Source of the DNA: Plecoglossus altivelis
Taxonomy: Eukaryota; Chordata; Actinopteri; Osmeriformes; Plecoglossidae
Direction of reading: 5' to 3'
Assembly (NCBI GenBank): GCA_036571765.1
Contig: BROE01000022.1
Span: 15,400,827 to 15,464,826, forward strand
DNA length: 64,000 nucleotides
The translations under genes and the position numbers were made by a program. The notes under the pieces were generated by a model. It had not been told where the DNA came from. It made no database searches and worked only from the letters and a program-made list of their open reading frames with translations. Below are positions 17,350 through 30,276 of this stretch, in pieces. Numbering within the stretch: the stretch's first letter is position 1; each line of letters starts with the position of its first letter.

Positions 17350-20300
17350 GAGGAGTTGTGCTGACATCAGGAACTTTAAGAGTTTCTAAGTTAAATTGTG
17401 TGGAGTCGTCTGGAATCCCTAGGACAGTCTGCACAGTTTGTCCCACCAGCTCTCTGCTCCGTCATACAGGACCGCAAAGTACAATCAGATTGGTTATAAC
17501 ATTGGCATTCGAGATAAATAAAGGACAAGAGATATGTTTTCTCATGACTGTCAATGGGAGGGAGTACAGACATTATGCCATCCTAAAGGCATTCGACAGA
17601 CATCAGAAACGTTAGCCCACTGCTGATCAGACAACAACATGTCATTTGTTTCAGAACCACTATTTTTTGAAGTTGTCACTCTGGGTAGTATAGTGTGAAC
17701 TTGCAACTACTGCGTTGGCAATCTCAAAACATGCCTTTTGTCTATTCTGTCATCAAACCCAATAGTCCACCAGAAACGTTTGCCTGGTAGTCGTGTCTAC
17801 GGTAAAATGGAAGCCCCAGCTCTCTTCTCCAGGGGAGCCTGTGAGGCAATAAGTGGAACCACATGACTGTGGGCTCGCAAAACTGACTCAGCTGTCGAGT
17901 GGGAAATGTTTACTCAAAGCAGGTGCACCACGGACAGTTCCCTGCGGTTGGGCCCTCTGACAACATCCTCCATTTTTGATTGGTTGGTTATCACGCATAG
18001 GTACTACTCAATGAGACAGCTTCAGTGGAGTAAAGCAAGGACAGAGCGGGCCCTGTCACGCAGCGCCACTTGTTTTAGGGACAAATTGAACCCCCCCCCC
18101 CACGATGCGCCGTCTTTGATTCTGATGAGGGGCTCGGCCGTGGGCGTGACGTGGCTGCAAAGTGTCTGATGTGAGCCTTAGAACTGGACGGCTCTCGACT
18201 CTCCACTTAGCAGGCAACAGGACAGAAATAGAAAGGAATGTCCGAATTAGACCAAATAAAACAAATCTGTGCGAGGGAGTTCTTGGTCGGGAACAGAGGA
18301 AAGGAGAGTGAGGGGAGCGGAGACAGACAAGGGAGTGAGGGTGGAGGTTGGGGGGGGGGAGAGCAGGCAGTTCTCGCTGACCACGTGCGGCTTGATTTAT
18401 TACCCATGGTCTATCACACCTTCTACCCAAGTGTCCCTGGACCAGCCGTTATGTAACTCTTCCCTCATTACGGCCTCACTGCCAGGGCTTAACACCCTGG
18501 ACAGCCTCTTCTCCTTCCGGCACATTGATCCAGGTCTCCCACTGGAAACGGTGGCATAGACTGGTGTTCGGTTGCCTTAAAACAGTTCAGCTTCTCGCAC
18601 CGAGGGGTGTCTCTGCTAGTCAGTCGGCCAAGTTCCAAGCAGCACAGGGTGCTCCCTGGCCTTCCACTGCTCCTATCAACGGATGAGGCCATCCATTATA
18701 GAGGAGACGCTGGAGTGGAAACTCACGTATATGCTTAAAATAGGGCGGGAATAGTGACAGAAATGTCCTTTTTGATGTGAAAGAATTCATGAATAGCTGA
18801 AACCCTCTTTGAGAGCTACGGTTCGGGGAGCCACAAACGAATGACGTACAGATGAGTCAGGAAACAAGCAGGATAGTCGAGAAAAAAATTTAAGCTGATG
18901 GAAAAATGGTATTACAAAGCATGGGGATGCAGGCTTTGACTGTTACAAAGAAATCATACCATCACCTTGCACCGAGACTTGTGTTTTCTTTCATAGATTA
19001 GCTCTGTTTTCAAATATAATGCTGTATCCCCTAATGCTCTATCCCTAAAGTTTTACCAGTGACAACACATTCATAAACTTTTTGGGTGTAGCATTCTTTT
19101 TCTAATAAATGTGTTAATTAAAGATTAAAGTGCCCATTTCTGGTAAAACTTTAGCATTAAGCTCAGGCATTCGACCTAAGCAACAGAAAATTAATTTGTA
19201 CTCTATCTCTCACGCACACCGTCTTCATCTCTCTCTCCATTCCTCTCTCTCTCTCCATCCCGGTCTGTCTGTCTGTCTGTCTCTGCCTCTCTCTCTCCTC
19301 CTCTCAGCAAGGCGCGGGACGTGTGTACGCTGTCTAAGGAATCGTCCCAGCGGCGCTGCCGAACCCCTGACGGCCTGATCTGCAGTGGTCGGGGGGAGTG
19401 TGACTGTGGCGTGTGTATCTGTCCGGTCACGGAGCCAGGGAAGTTCTACGGGCCAAGGTGCGAGTGCCACGACTGGCTCTGTCCCACACACGACGACAAG
19501 ACCTGTGGGGGTAAGTTGCACGGCAAAAATGCGTAACACACCTTAAATACTCAACACGGCTCTTCTATATACCCAGGTCACTGGTTAGTGACGCGTCAAA
19601 GCCTGTTTCTGCTTCACTCACTGGTATCACAGATACATCTTCTGTGTTTGTATGGGTGCTGTGTCGCTGAGTTTCTGTCATGCTATCGCTGCTAACACAC
19701 CACGTTTGTGTGTTTTCAAGCTAGCAAGCTATCTACTATTAAGAAATCTTGCAGCATGGAGCAGCATGTCTTTGGCCAGAGGTTTTCCCCCAGAGACAGG
19801 CCTCTGAGATGGGGCCAGGGAGGCTAAGTGATTCAACAGATACTTGCTCTGCATTCTGACTTTCACAATCACCCAGTCATTCCCCAGCTCGGGCCAGGTG
19901 CGGCGTGAGGGAAACTCATCATGGATGCCTTCGCACAGGGTTCCCCTTCTCCCACACTGCATCAGAGCTTCACAGCTGACTGCTGGCTCCCAAAAAAACC
20001 CTCTTTCTTTTAAAAAGCCTGCCCTTTTTGGTCAATTTGTAGTTTTTTTTGGCCACATGAAATATCATGTGCTGAAATGGAGAACACGCGCAGGCGCTCA
20101 TCAGAGAGAAACAGCACTCTGCTCTGCTTCAAAGGGTGGATTTGAAAGAGACAGCTGGATGTTCATTTACGTCAATGGCGCTTGAACTTCTCCTGGGTGG
20201 CAAAGCTTTGAACCTGGCCGGTCTGGGTGACATTCTGGGCATTGTTCTCAGAGCATCATTCTCCCCAATCTATAGAGTTAGTCTGAGCATGAGTGCACAT

Positions 20301-23300
20301 CTTTCTTAGAAGTGGGGCACTCACACAGACTCACATGTAGATGCACGCACACACACACACACACCTCTCACCCCCACCCCTCCAAAGAAACTCTTCATCA
20401 TTGCACTGCCACTTGAAGTGCTGATTGGGGTATGCCTTGGTGACTGACAGCCACGGAGCAGAGTGGCGCCGCTTTAACGAAGCGAACGTGTCACGTCTGA
20501 ATAACAACTCTCGTACGCTGAGCTTCCTGTAAAAACGCTGCGGCGCTCACGCGGCATGGAAAATCACATTCTCACTTTGGCAGTTTGAGACACAGTCTCA
20601 GGGGGTGAACCACACTCTAGCACCTTCCTTTTTCTGGAATGCGTACATTCATTTTAGGGGCCGCTCGCACATGCAGCCATAGAAGCGGTTGTCCAGCATT
20701 TGTTGTACCTCGACAGATGCGGGAGTGATTTATTTAGGGAGGCGTGTTGGAAGCTGTAGAGAAGCTTGTTAAGCAGACCGGGGCTGTAGACAGACGGTTC
20801 TACTGCTGCCTGGTAATGGCCTTCGTGTTCCCCAGATGCACTCTGTAAATGGACGTTCATCAAGACTTTCGTACAGTGCACATCTCCAGCGTACACACAC
20901 GCGCAAGACACACATTCACACACATAGACGCACACACAGAGTTGTACTACAATCCAATTAAGAATGTATTGAAGTGATATAAAACGCTGTATCAGCCTGT
21001 CTTCTGTCTACTCCCAGGCTTTCTGACAACACTAGCAGCTGCCTCTGCCACTGGCTGTCCTATCTAATCCTGACTGTTCAACACCAATAACATCTTTTAG
21101 ATTTTCCTCCCTGAGGTTAAATGTTTTTTTTGTGTTTTTTTTCCCACCGCTAAGTATATTAGCTGGGATGGTATTGAGCGGTTCCCTGCCCAGGATGCTA
21201 TCCACCACCAACAGATACATGGTCACAATATTCAGGGTTCATAAACTGCAGAGTGTCCTCTCAGTTTTGGCAAGAGACTTCTTTGTGTTTCCACTATCAA
21301 GCCAAATGAAGGGTCGGGCAGTACCACTACATGTTACGCAATGTGTCCAGTCATGTTCAGAACATGTCAGTGAAACCAATCCTGACTATGAGTTTGTATT
21401 CGGTGGCGTTTGACCATCTCACTGCATCTCCGGTGAATATGGGGAGACAAAGCTTCCTGGTAATCTCAGTTTGCTGACAAGAAGAAAAGAGAGAGAGAGA
21501 GTGCATGAGAGAGAGAGAGAGAGAGAGAGAGAGTGCATGAGAAAACAATAGAGAGAGAGTTGAGGTCTAGTCTGCATCCTTTTAAAACAGCTAGACTGGC
21601 TTCCTACTGTATCAAAGAGGGGCCTGTTTAAATTGGCTTTCTGGTGGTCTTAGTGATGTCCAGGGTCTGGTGGAAGGTTCCGGTCGAAGGAAGGGTTGTT
21701 TTCACAGGTGTCAGAAGATGTGGTGTGTGCATAGTTCAGAATCTGGTGAACGTCTCAAACTCCAGAAGCCCTGTGGCTGGATAACCCTAATGGATAGAAT
21801 ATGCTTCTGTAGTATTTTACGATGGAATAGCCACTTACCTGTTTTTTGTTTGTTAGATTTTTGCTGTGGTGTGCGCTTACTGTAATCCATTGTATGCTAC
21901 TTCTCCTTTTAGGATTTATGAAAGTCTGGTCCATTTAGCAGACTAATATTAGTCTCATTCTCCTTAAACAGAATATTCTTATTCCCAAGCTTCCAGATAA
22001 TGATGCTGATGGGAGTTGAGACTCGCTGAATTCCACATCTAGCTTCATGTTATTGTCCAATGAAGTACCTAGGCTCCTCTTTGGCCATGGAACACTACCG
22101 TTTAGAAGAACTAATGCAGTGATTTCACAGCAGTATTACAAGGGCCTGGGGGGTCGTTACACTAAGAACAGAGGTTCTACTCACCTAAGATGCAGACTGG
22201 TTAGTGGGGTACTTCTACATTGATATCTCGCCACACAAACACAAAATCGACCATTCCTGCAGTTAGGGAAATATAGACCATGCGTGTTGGGTTTTGCCCA
22301 AAGGCTTTGTGCATGATGTCAATGTACACATGGTGGTATGTTGACACTCTGTAGCCATGGCCGAGCAGGGCAGAAAACATGTTATTTTATGTGGGCTCTC
22401 TGTTGATTTACAGAGTTTGTGTCCCTGATCTGCCCCTGTGGTTAAACACCACATTGCTGATGTTTAACCTCAACAGGCAACATGTAAGTCAAATACAGAG
22501 CTAACTACCACAGAACAATGCAAGAAAAATGCCCGCGCCTTAAAGTCATAGTTATTGATGTTCTGTGTGCACCATTGCAGGCCCTTCTAAGCCTGGACAT
22601 TTCCAGAGTCGATTAAACAATTCAAATCTATTGTTCCACATGTGTTGTTGTGAAAGTGCGGCTCTCGCGGTGGAGAGAGAGCTCAACGTGGCAGTGTTTT
22701 CCCCTTCGCAGCTTTTTCTATGTTCATTTTCCTTCACTTTCAAATGAGACACGTGAAGCCCTTGGCTCCATTCCATCTTCCTCTCTGCTTCTCTCTTCAG
22801 TTTCTCTCATGCTCTCTCTCTCTCTCTCTGCATGTCTCTTTCTCTCTCTCTCTTTCTTCCTCTTTCTTCCCTTTACCCGTGTATATATATCCATAGCTAA
22901 ACTCCTCGTTTCCCAAGATGTGCTTAGAAATGGTGTCAGTTGGCCCTCTTCTGTTAAACATGTTTTTTTCCACTCAGAGTAGAGCAGATGTAAATGGACC
23001 AGGGCAGGCAGGCAGACATGAAGACAGAAGGACAAACGCACAGACGGACGGACAGACAGACTCTCAGCAGTCTCTCCGTTCAACTTTTTGTGGTTCTAAA
23101 GCTCTCGTCCCAAAGTTTTGTGTCCGCAGCGTATATGTATCGTCCTGATTTGTACCGAGTTCATCGCATTCCTCTTCTTACTTTCTCTCTCAGAAGAGCA
23201 GCTGAACAGAATAAGGAAGGTAGGAGCGAGGGAGAGATGGAGAGAGCGAGTCCTTCTTAGGGATAGATGTGCCTGCTGGACTTTGTCCTGTCAGACTAGT

Positions 23301-23658
23301 CTTCAGATGTGTCATCTTTTTCTCTTTTCCCCTCTCTTTCTGTCTCTCCACTGCCAGGCAACCCAGGGTGCAAGAACTCACATCCCCCTGGTCTTCCCAG
23401 CCCCCCAAGGGTGTTTGGGCCAAGCTTTCACTGAAATCTAACACGTTGACTTGCAATTTCAGATAACTTTGAGCTGCAATTTCAGATATTCTATTTTCTC
23501 AAAAGAAGGTTTTTAGGATAGATCATTCGGCATGGGCTACCTTTCTGTATGTGTGTTTTTGTGTCTTTCTCTCTCTCTCTCTAGAACAAATTCACAGTTG
23601 AGACAGGAGGACAAGATCTTGTCCCGTGGACATGTACAGCCCCAGACAGAGTTGTATG

Positions 23659-23720
<62 letters not shown>

Positions 23721-26700
23721 TGTCTGTATGTCTGTCTGTCTGCCTGTCTGCCTGTCTGCCTGTCTCACCAGCAGCCTGGCCAGAGCAAGCCCCACCTCAC
23801 CCAAGGAGAGGGGAAGGCTATCAAAATCTTGCACACTTGCTCTGGCCAGGCTGCTCTGCAGTGAATAGGATCGAAATGAACGAGATGGGGGCATGGTATC
23901 ACCATTCTCTTGTGATAATTAATCAAAGTTACAGTCCTGGGGGATATTCCAAAGAGCATGTCATAAACTGGGAGCCTGTCTCTGAACTCTGAGTTGATTT
24001 GATGGGAATGTCTGACTTTTCGTCTCCAAAACTGCAGATTTTCATTAGTTCGGTCAAATCAGTTCGATCCAATCTGAGTTAAACTTGTGAATAAGGTTGT
24101 TTGCTAAAAACCAAAGGCAATAGAACTCTAGGAACTCTAGATTCTAGGATCCACTATGGCACCTGGTGACAGAAAACACCCTCTAACTTCACCCCACTTC
24201 AATTAGATGTGTTAATAGGTGTTTATGGTGAATCTGAGCACATATTTCAGAAAATAATAACACACCCGCAACAGTGAAGAAGACAGTTGGAATTGGAGAC
24301 AATCGCTGGCCGAGTCAATGCATAAGTTTGAATGCAGTGGCTTAGTCCATACATTTAACGGTGCTGTCCGTTTATATTACAAGTGGAAAATCCAATGAAT
24401 AAAATAACATGTTTACACAGTTGCATCCCACGGGCACAAAGAAAACAGGTACGATATTTTATGCCTAGGCCAATAGATTTGCGATGGAAGCTTACATCAG
24501 TTTTAAATGTACACTGAGGAGATGAGAATAATAAATGGAAAAACAAATGACACATTCTTATCCTGTTGAACAGAGCATGGATAGGCTGAGCTAGGAGGAG
24601 GGCCCATCAGCCTGCCTAGCTGCACATAGACAAATGTTCAGTTAATGGCAAGTGGATTCGACCATGTCGAACGGTGGCGTTGTCATCTAGTGTATGCCCA
24701 GTTGCCAGTAAAGACGTTGTGCAAACTGCATGAATCTTGACAGTGTTTTGCTAGAACACTGGTCACAGGTGAGGGCATAGTCACAGGTGAATAATGTAAA
24801 TAGTTGGAACAAAACACTCATTGTTTGATCTATTGTTCTATCTGTAGGCTACGAAGACTAAATACAATTTCAATTATTTGTCTATTTCGGGGCCAAAAAG
24901 CTTTTTTCAAATTACTTTCCCAAAAAATGTGGTCGGTTTTGAGTGTGCATCCGCAGTGTAACATTAGCAATGTACAGCAAAGGTTGAGAATGTTGCTGAA
25001 ATCAATTACGGTGTGTGACGGAATATGTTAACGTTCATTTAGGTACTCCTCGTGGAATTCAAGCTCATCCAAATGTGGTTGTCGGACGTAAGGCTAAGCA
25101 AATTAGATTGTGTTCAAGATCAGTCGCTGGAACCAGGAAAGGACACACCATGTCTTCCTGTAGAGGCTCAGAATGTGGGAGGGGATAGGAATAAAAGCAG
25201 ATTTTTTTCTAAGAAAACCTGCCATCAAGCAGGTTGGGTTCATTGAGTCAGTTATCCAGAGTTTGCCTCATCTCAGGATTAACCAACTCAGGGTTTTCAC
25301 CTTACCCGCTATCTAGGATACACCTTAGATCCAGCCTGTGTTTAAATATGCCATGTATCGAAGTTGTCTATTCAAAGTTTTTTTCATTTAACCGAATGTG
25401 TGTGAACTGAAGTTTGTTTTACTGGGTATAACTTGTACTATTGTAAAATGTTCATATAATGATTGTAAATTAACGCTAACAATACAGTAGGTAGTAAGAG
25501 TTGTCATAAGATTAGTCTTATCTCGTTCTCACCAGAAAAACATTTCTTTAACAAATTCTCTATCCACATTCATTACTAACCGTGCATCTTCAAACATTCC
25601 ATGGTGTTTTTTATCGCCAATAAAATAATATAGCCTCCATTTATGAGCGGGCAGTGGAGTTGTCAGGGAAAAAAAGATGGCTGAAATTAGCCTGGCGGAA
25701 TGACTCACCTTTCTCTGTGTGTCAGGATTTCCTCACAGCAACGCTGCACCACCTGCCATTACCTTCACAGCTATGGCTCTCACCCCTCAACCCTGTGCTG
25801 ATCCACCAAGTCCAGGCCTTATTGGCTGGTCTAGTATTCCGCCTTTCGTCATTGGGCGAGTGTTTGTGTCCATCTGAGTGGTTTGGGAGGGGGGGCAGAC
25901 AGCCTCTGGCAGAAGGGAATTAAAAGTGCTCTAGAAAGACCTTAGCTTCCAACAACACGCACACGTATCGGAAAACACACACAAACACACCTTCGCCTGT
26001 CAGACAGACTGGACCCAATTTAGATGTCAAAGTGATTGTCAAACTGTGAGTAATAGAGCGCTGGAGGGGGTCGTGAAGTTGATAAAAAAATAAAAGGCAA
26101 GCAGAAAGCGTTGACTTTACACAGAAATGATTTCCAAACCCTTCATGGTAGCCCCTCATTTCCTGTTGAATGAACAAGTCTTTTTGGATACGTTCGAATC
26201 CCGCTTGTGTGAACATCGAAGCAGATTCCTCCGACTCATCGCATCTTAATCCGGACTGTACGGTTTAAGGGACGGACAGTAGGGATTCGCACTTACCAAG
26301 GTCAAGAGACCTTTGAGATTGCGCTTACCTATAACTGACCTTGTCAGTTTGTCAATGGATGTGTGTGTCTTTCATTTCCACCAACAAAGGCTTCAATCTT
26401 CCCTACCTTGCTGTTTCTCACTAACAGATGGACAGTGAAGCTTTGATCTTTGAATTTGAATTGATTTGTGTTTGTTGCCTTTGGTTACGTAATCCATCCT
26501 GACATCACTTTCCCTGCTTGGTATCGAACAACACCACTATAGATGTCAAAACCACCCTGCTAAGGTTCCACCTTCTGCTCCAAAAGTCTGGCTATTGAAA
26601 GTCGTTCTGTCATTCGTGGAGTGTTTGCATGTAAAGCATTCGGTTCGTTTTCTCTCAAGAGCCACAGTCATCGTGGCGTTGATTATCTGCTCTCTGTAGC

Positions 26701-29700
26701 TGCCTTCAAGTGGAATACATGTTGTAGAGAGGGAGAGAGACAGAAAGAGAGAGGGGAGAGAGGGGAGAGAGGGGGGAGAAGGGAAAAGAGAGAGAACACT
26801 GCCTGTAGTTCAGGGCTGATGGATAGCCCTTGAAGAGGCTATCGCATTACCGTGATGGAGAAAGTCGTTGAGTGATTGAGTGTGACACACAAGACCCTGT
26901 ACCGCTAAACACACTGAGAACCACATCTATAATAGCTTGTCAACAGAGCTCATTTGCATCAGATGATTTTGCCAGTATTGATCATCGCTCACTTCAACCC
27001 AAAAGGGGAGATGGACAAGAGGTAGGGTAGACCAGAATACACAATGTACTTCTGTCCTCTTCATAGGATACCTGACTTGATTTGCTACAGTCCAGAAAGC
27101 GAGCTTGAAAGAGAAACGGAGACAGAGAGATTTGAAATACGTCAGCGTAGACAGAAGGCACGAAAGCAGAAGAGTACATACAAGAATGCAAGCCTTGCAA
27201 GAGTATTTCTGTCCACCCTAGCATGCATGACAGTCCAGCCAGCCCTCAGCTGGCCTGTGCTGGAGTCAATCACAGATCAGGTTCTCCCAGATGGCCGGCC
27301 TGCCTTCAGGTCCTTCTCTGGCCTAGACCAGGTCAAGACTAGACCTAGATCTGGTTGTTGAATTACAGAAGCACTGGATTCACACTCAAGAGGTGGGATT
27401 TAAATCATATTAGAGATGGAAAGAAGATGTTTCAAATCCACCTAAATCGGCCCTGATCAGTAGTGAAATGGTTTTAATAAGGAAAGACCTAACCAAGGAC
27501 GAATACTTTAATGAGGTTGTGTGTGTCTGTGTGTGTGCAACATGTCTGTGTGTGTCAGGCATACATGCATATGCCTGAATTTAAAAAGCACCTTCCTGTG
27601 TCATTGTGTGGGTGTGTTATAGTGTGCGTGCTGTGTCTGCGTGCGTGTGTTTTTGAATGTCCGTGTGTGTGTATTCATTGGGTTGTGTCTGGGTGCATGT
27701 GCGTGTGTGTGTCCATGGTCCTCCTCTCTCAGCCACGACTGCTCTCCCTCTGCCCCTCAGGTCATGGCGTCTGCGACTGTGGCCAGTGCGACTGTGACGA
27801 CGAGTGGCATGGGAACGCCTGCCAGATCCAGCATGACTGCACCCTGTCCAGCCGGAGCAGCAAGGAGCTCTGCAGGAACACGCAGGGAGTGGTCTGCTCC
27901 AACGCAGGTGACGCGCGCACGTACGCACACATACACACACACACACACACACCACAGATACCTACATATGTCTGTGAGTAGAACTACCTCGCTTGTGCTT
28001 TTTCCTTTCTTTTTTTCACTGATGCTTCCTTCAAGGCTGTGTGTGTGTCTGTGTGTGTGTGTGTGTGTGCCCGTGCGTGCGGCTCAGAGGCAGACTGAGT
28101 GGATGCCGGGGTTAAGGCTTCTCCTCCTCAGACTGACAGCTCCACCCCTACCTGTGGGGAACCCCACTGGCCCCACAAGCCCGGTCTGTGTGTCCCTGGC
28201 TAGTGCTTATTTATCATGCAGCATTCAAAGCAGTGCGTGTGTATCTGTGTGTGTATGCGTGTGTGTGTTTGTGTGGACTTCTGGCAAGACAGATCAGCAT
28301 GTGCAAATGCAAATCCGGTCACAGCATGCAATCTGTTTGCCTTGTGGCCTGAGAACGCCCCCCTGCACACTCACACACACACACACCAGCACACCAGCAC
28401 ACAACACACACACACACACATAAGGTAACCAGACATTAAGTCTCCTTCCAAAGCACATCTGCAGACCAGCTGGGTTCTTACCCCCTAAAGTGCATCCCAT
28501 TTGATACATAGGACACCAGCAACACACCAACACACACACGCTTCTTCTTGGACACACGCTTTCTTTCTATGACTAACTCCGCGCGCGCGCGTGTGTGTGT
28601 GACAGGTTCGTGCCAGTGCGGCAGCTGCGTGTGCCGCAACCCTGACGGCCGAGGTTTGGTGAGCGGGCGCTTCTGCGAGTGCGACGACAGCGAGTGTCTG
28701 GACGAGGACACGGGTGAAGTGTGCGGAGGTACGTCCTTCCTCTCGGCTCAGAGGAGCTGAACGCCCACTTTCAAAAGACGAAACCAAGCCAGGGCGTCGA
28801 TCTAGAAGTCAGCCGACGAGTCCCCTCGATGAGATCGAGGAATTCGATGGCGGTCGGTGACTGTCGGCGTTTAAGCGACGGTGCGTTTGCGCACGTCAAA
28901 CAGAGAGGCCCCGTGAGGCCAGTGATTGCACGCTCGCTCTGCCCATCGCCGAAAGGTTAATTGGGAGGGAAATGAGGGTTGACCTGACATGTGTGGTGCC
29001 ACCTCTAGGTGTTCCCGCCACGCTCCCCAAAGGCTGGCCGTGCCTTGCCAACGTTCCTGAGTCAGCACGTACATATAGCACTGTGCACCGTCTCATTAAA
29101 ATGGAACAAATTATTCAAAGTTTCCTGGGTTTCATAGGTCTCGTCCAGCCATTCAAAGGTTATATGCGTAATTTGCCGAGTAGGGATGTGCTTGTTCAAG
29201 TTCAAGATCAACTTTATGATCAACACTCTGATGACATGGCATGCAAGCATACCTGTATCCAAATAGTTACATGATTTCATGAAAGTAGGCTCTTAATGAT
29301 GATAAATTGAAAAAAATCAGCGAGTAATCTGATGAGAAATGAATGATCAAATTGAATATGTTAAAGAATCAGGGAAACCAGTCATTCCCTGATTGTCTGA
29401 TAACGAGAAGAGACATAAGAGGAGCTATTGTACATATGGGATTGCAAATACACCACTCCAGACATTACACGTCTATGCTGTGTGTGTGTGTGTGTGCGTG
29501 TGTGTGTTTGGGCTCTGCTTTGCTTCCAGGGCACGGCCAGTGTTACTGTGGAAACTGTTACTGCGCTGCCGGTTGGCATGGAGACAAATGTGAGTTCCAG
29601 TGTGACATCAGCCCCTGGGAGAGCAAGAGGAGGTGCACGTCTCCAGATGACAAGATCTGCAGCAACCGTGGTCGGTCCACACACACACACATGCATGGAT

Positions 29701-30236
29701 CCACAGCATCCCTTTTGCATGTACAGTAAAGTTGTTGTTTTTTTGCAGTAAGGTAAGAGGGTAGTCTCAGTTTTGTTCAGGTAAGATGTCCATAGCTCTT
29801 GGGTTCAGATTGTTTTTGCCACTTGCCCCCGAACTCCTTCTACTATCTGTTGAGGAGACAGAAGAGTTCATCTCCATGAGGTTCCACCCATCTCTCTTCC
29901 GTGGTCCACTCATCTCCTTTCGTTTCCCTTCCTGTCTTCCTCCTCCTCCTGGACTCTCTCCTCTCTGCTGATCTCCTCTGTGCACTTCTCCCTTCGGTCT
30001 CTCTCTCTTCCTCACCTTCCTCCTCTGCTCTCCTCTCCTCTCTCTCTGCTCCTCGTACTCGCAGTAGTGGGGACTCCTGGTGTCCATCTTAAGCCCAGGG
30101 GTTAATCTTGCAAGTTATAACAGTAACAGAGCATCTCTCTCCAACGCATATTGCGTCTCATTTCCATACATTTGGGGGGGGCGGGGGGTTAGCATGATCA
30201 CCAGAGATGGAGAGAACATCTGAAATAGTTTGCATG

Positions 30237-30276
<40 letters not shown>

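Larger units (their letters stand above)
19511..27760. other. ITGBL1 intron 2 (8.25 kb)
   Basis: The longest intron. It holds CA tracts (about 20350-20362), GA tracts (21488-21560 and 26728-26795), a CT-rich tract (about 22812-22870), the TGCC run 23657-23763, an inverted repeat at 23770-23855 and TG-rich sequence near the 3' end (27517-27715). Nothing coding was recognised between 19511 and 27760. Confidence 0.75.

Noticed and set aside
26190..26206. B-box-like gttcgaatcccgc
   Set aside because: No A-box at the right distance and no acceptor stem.
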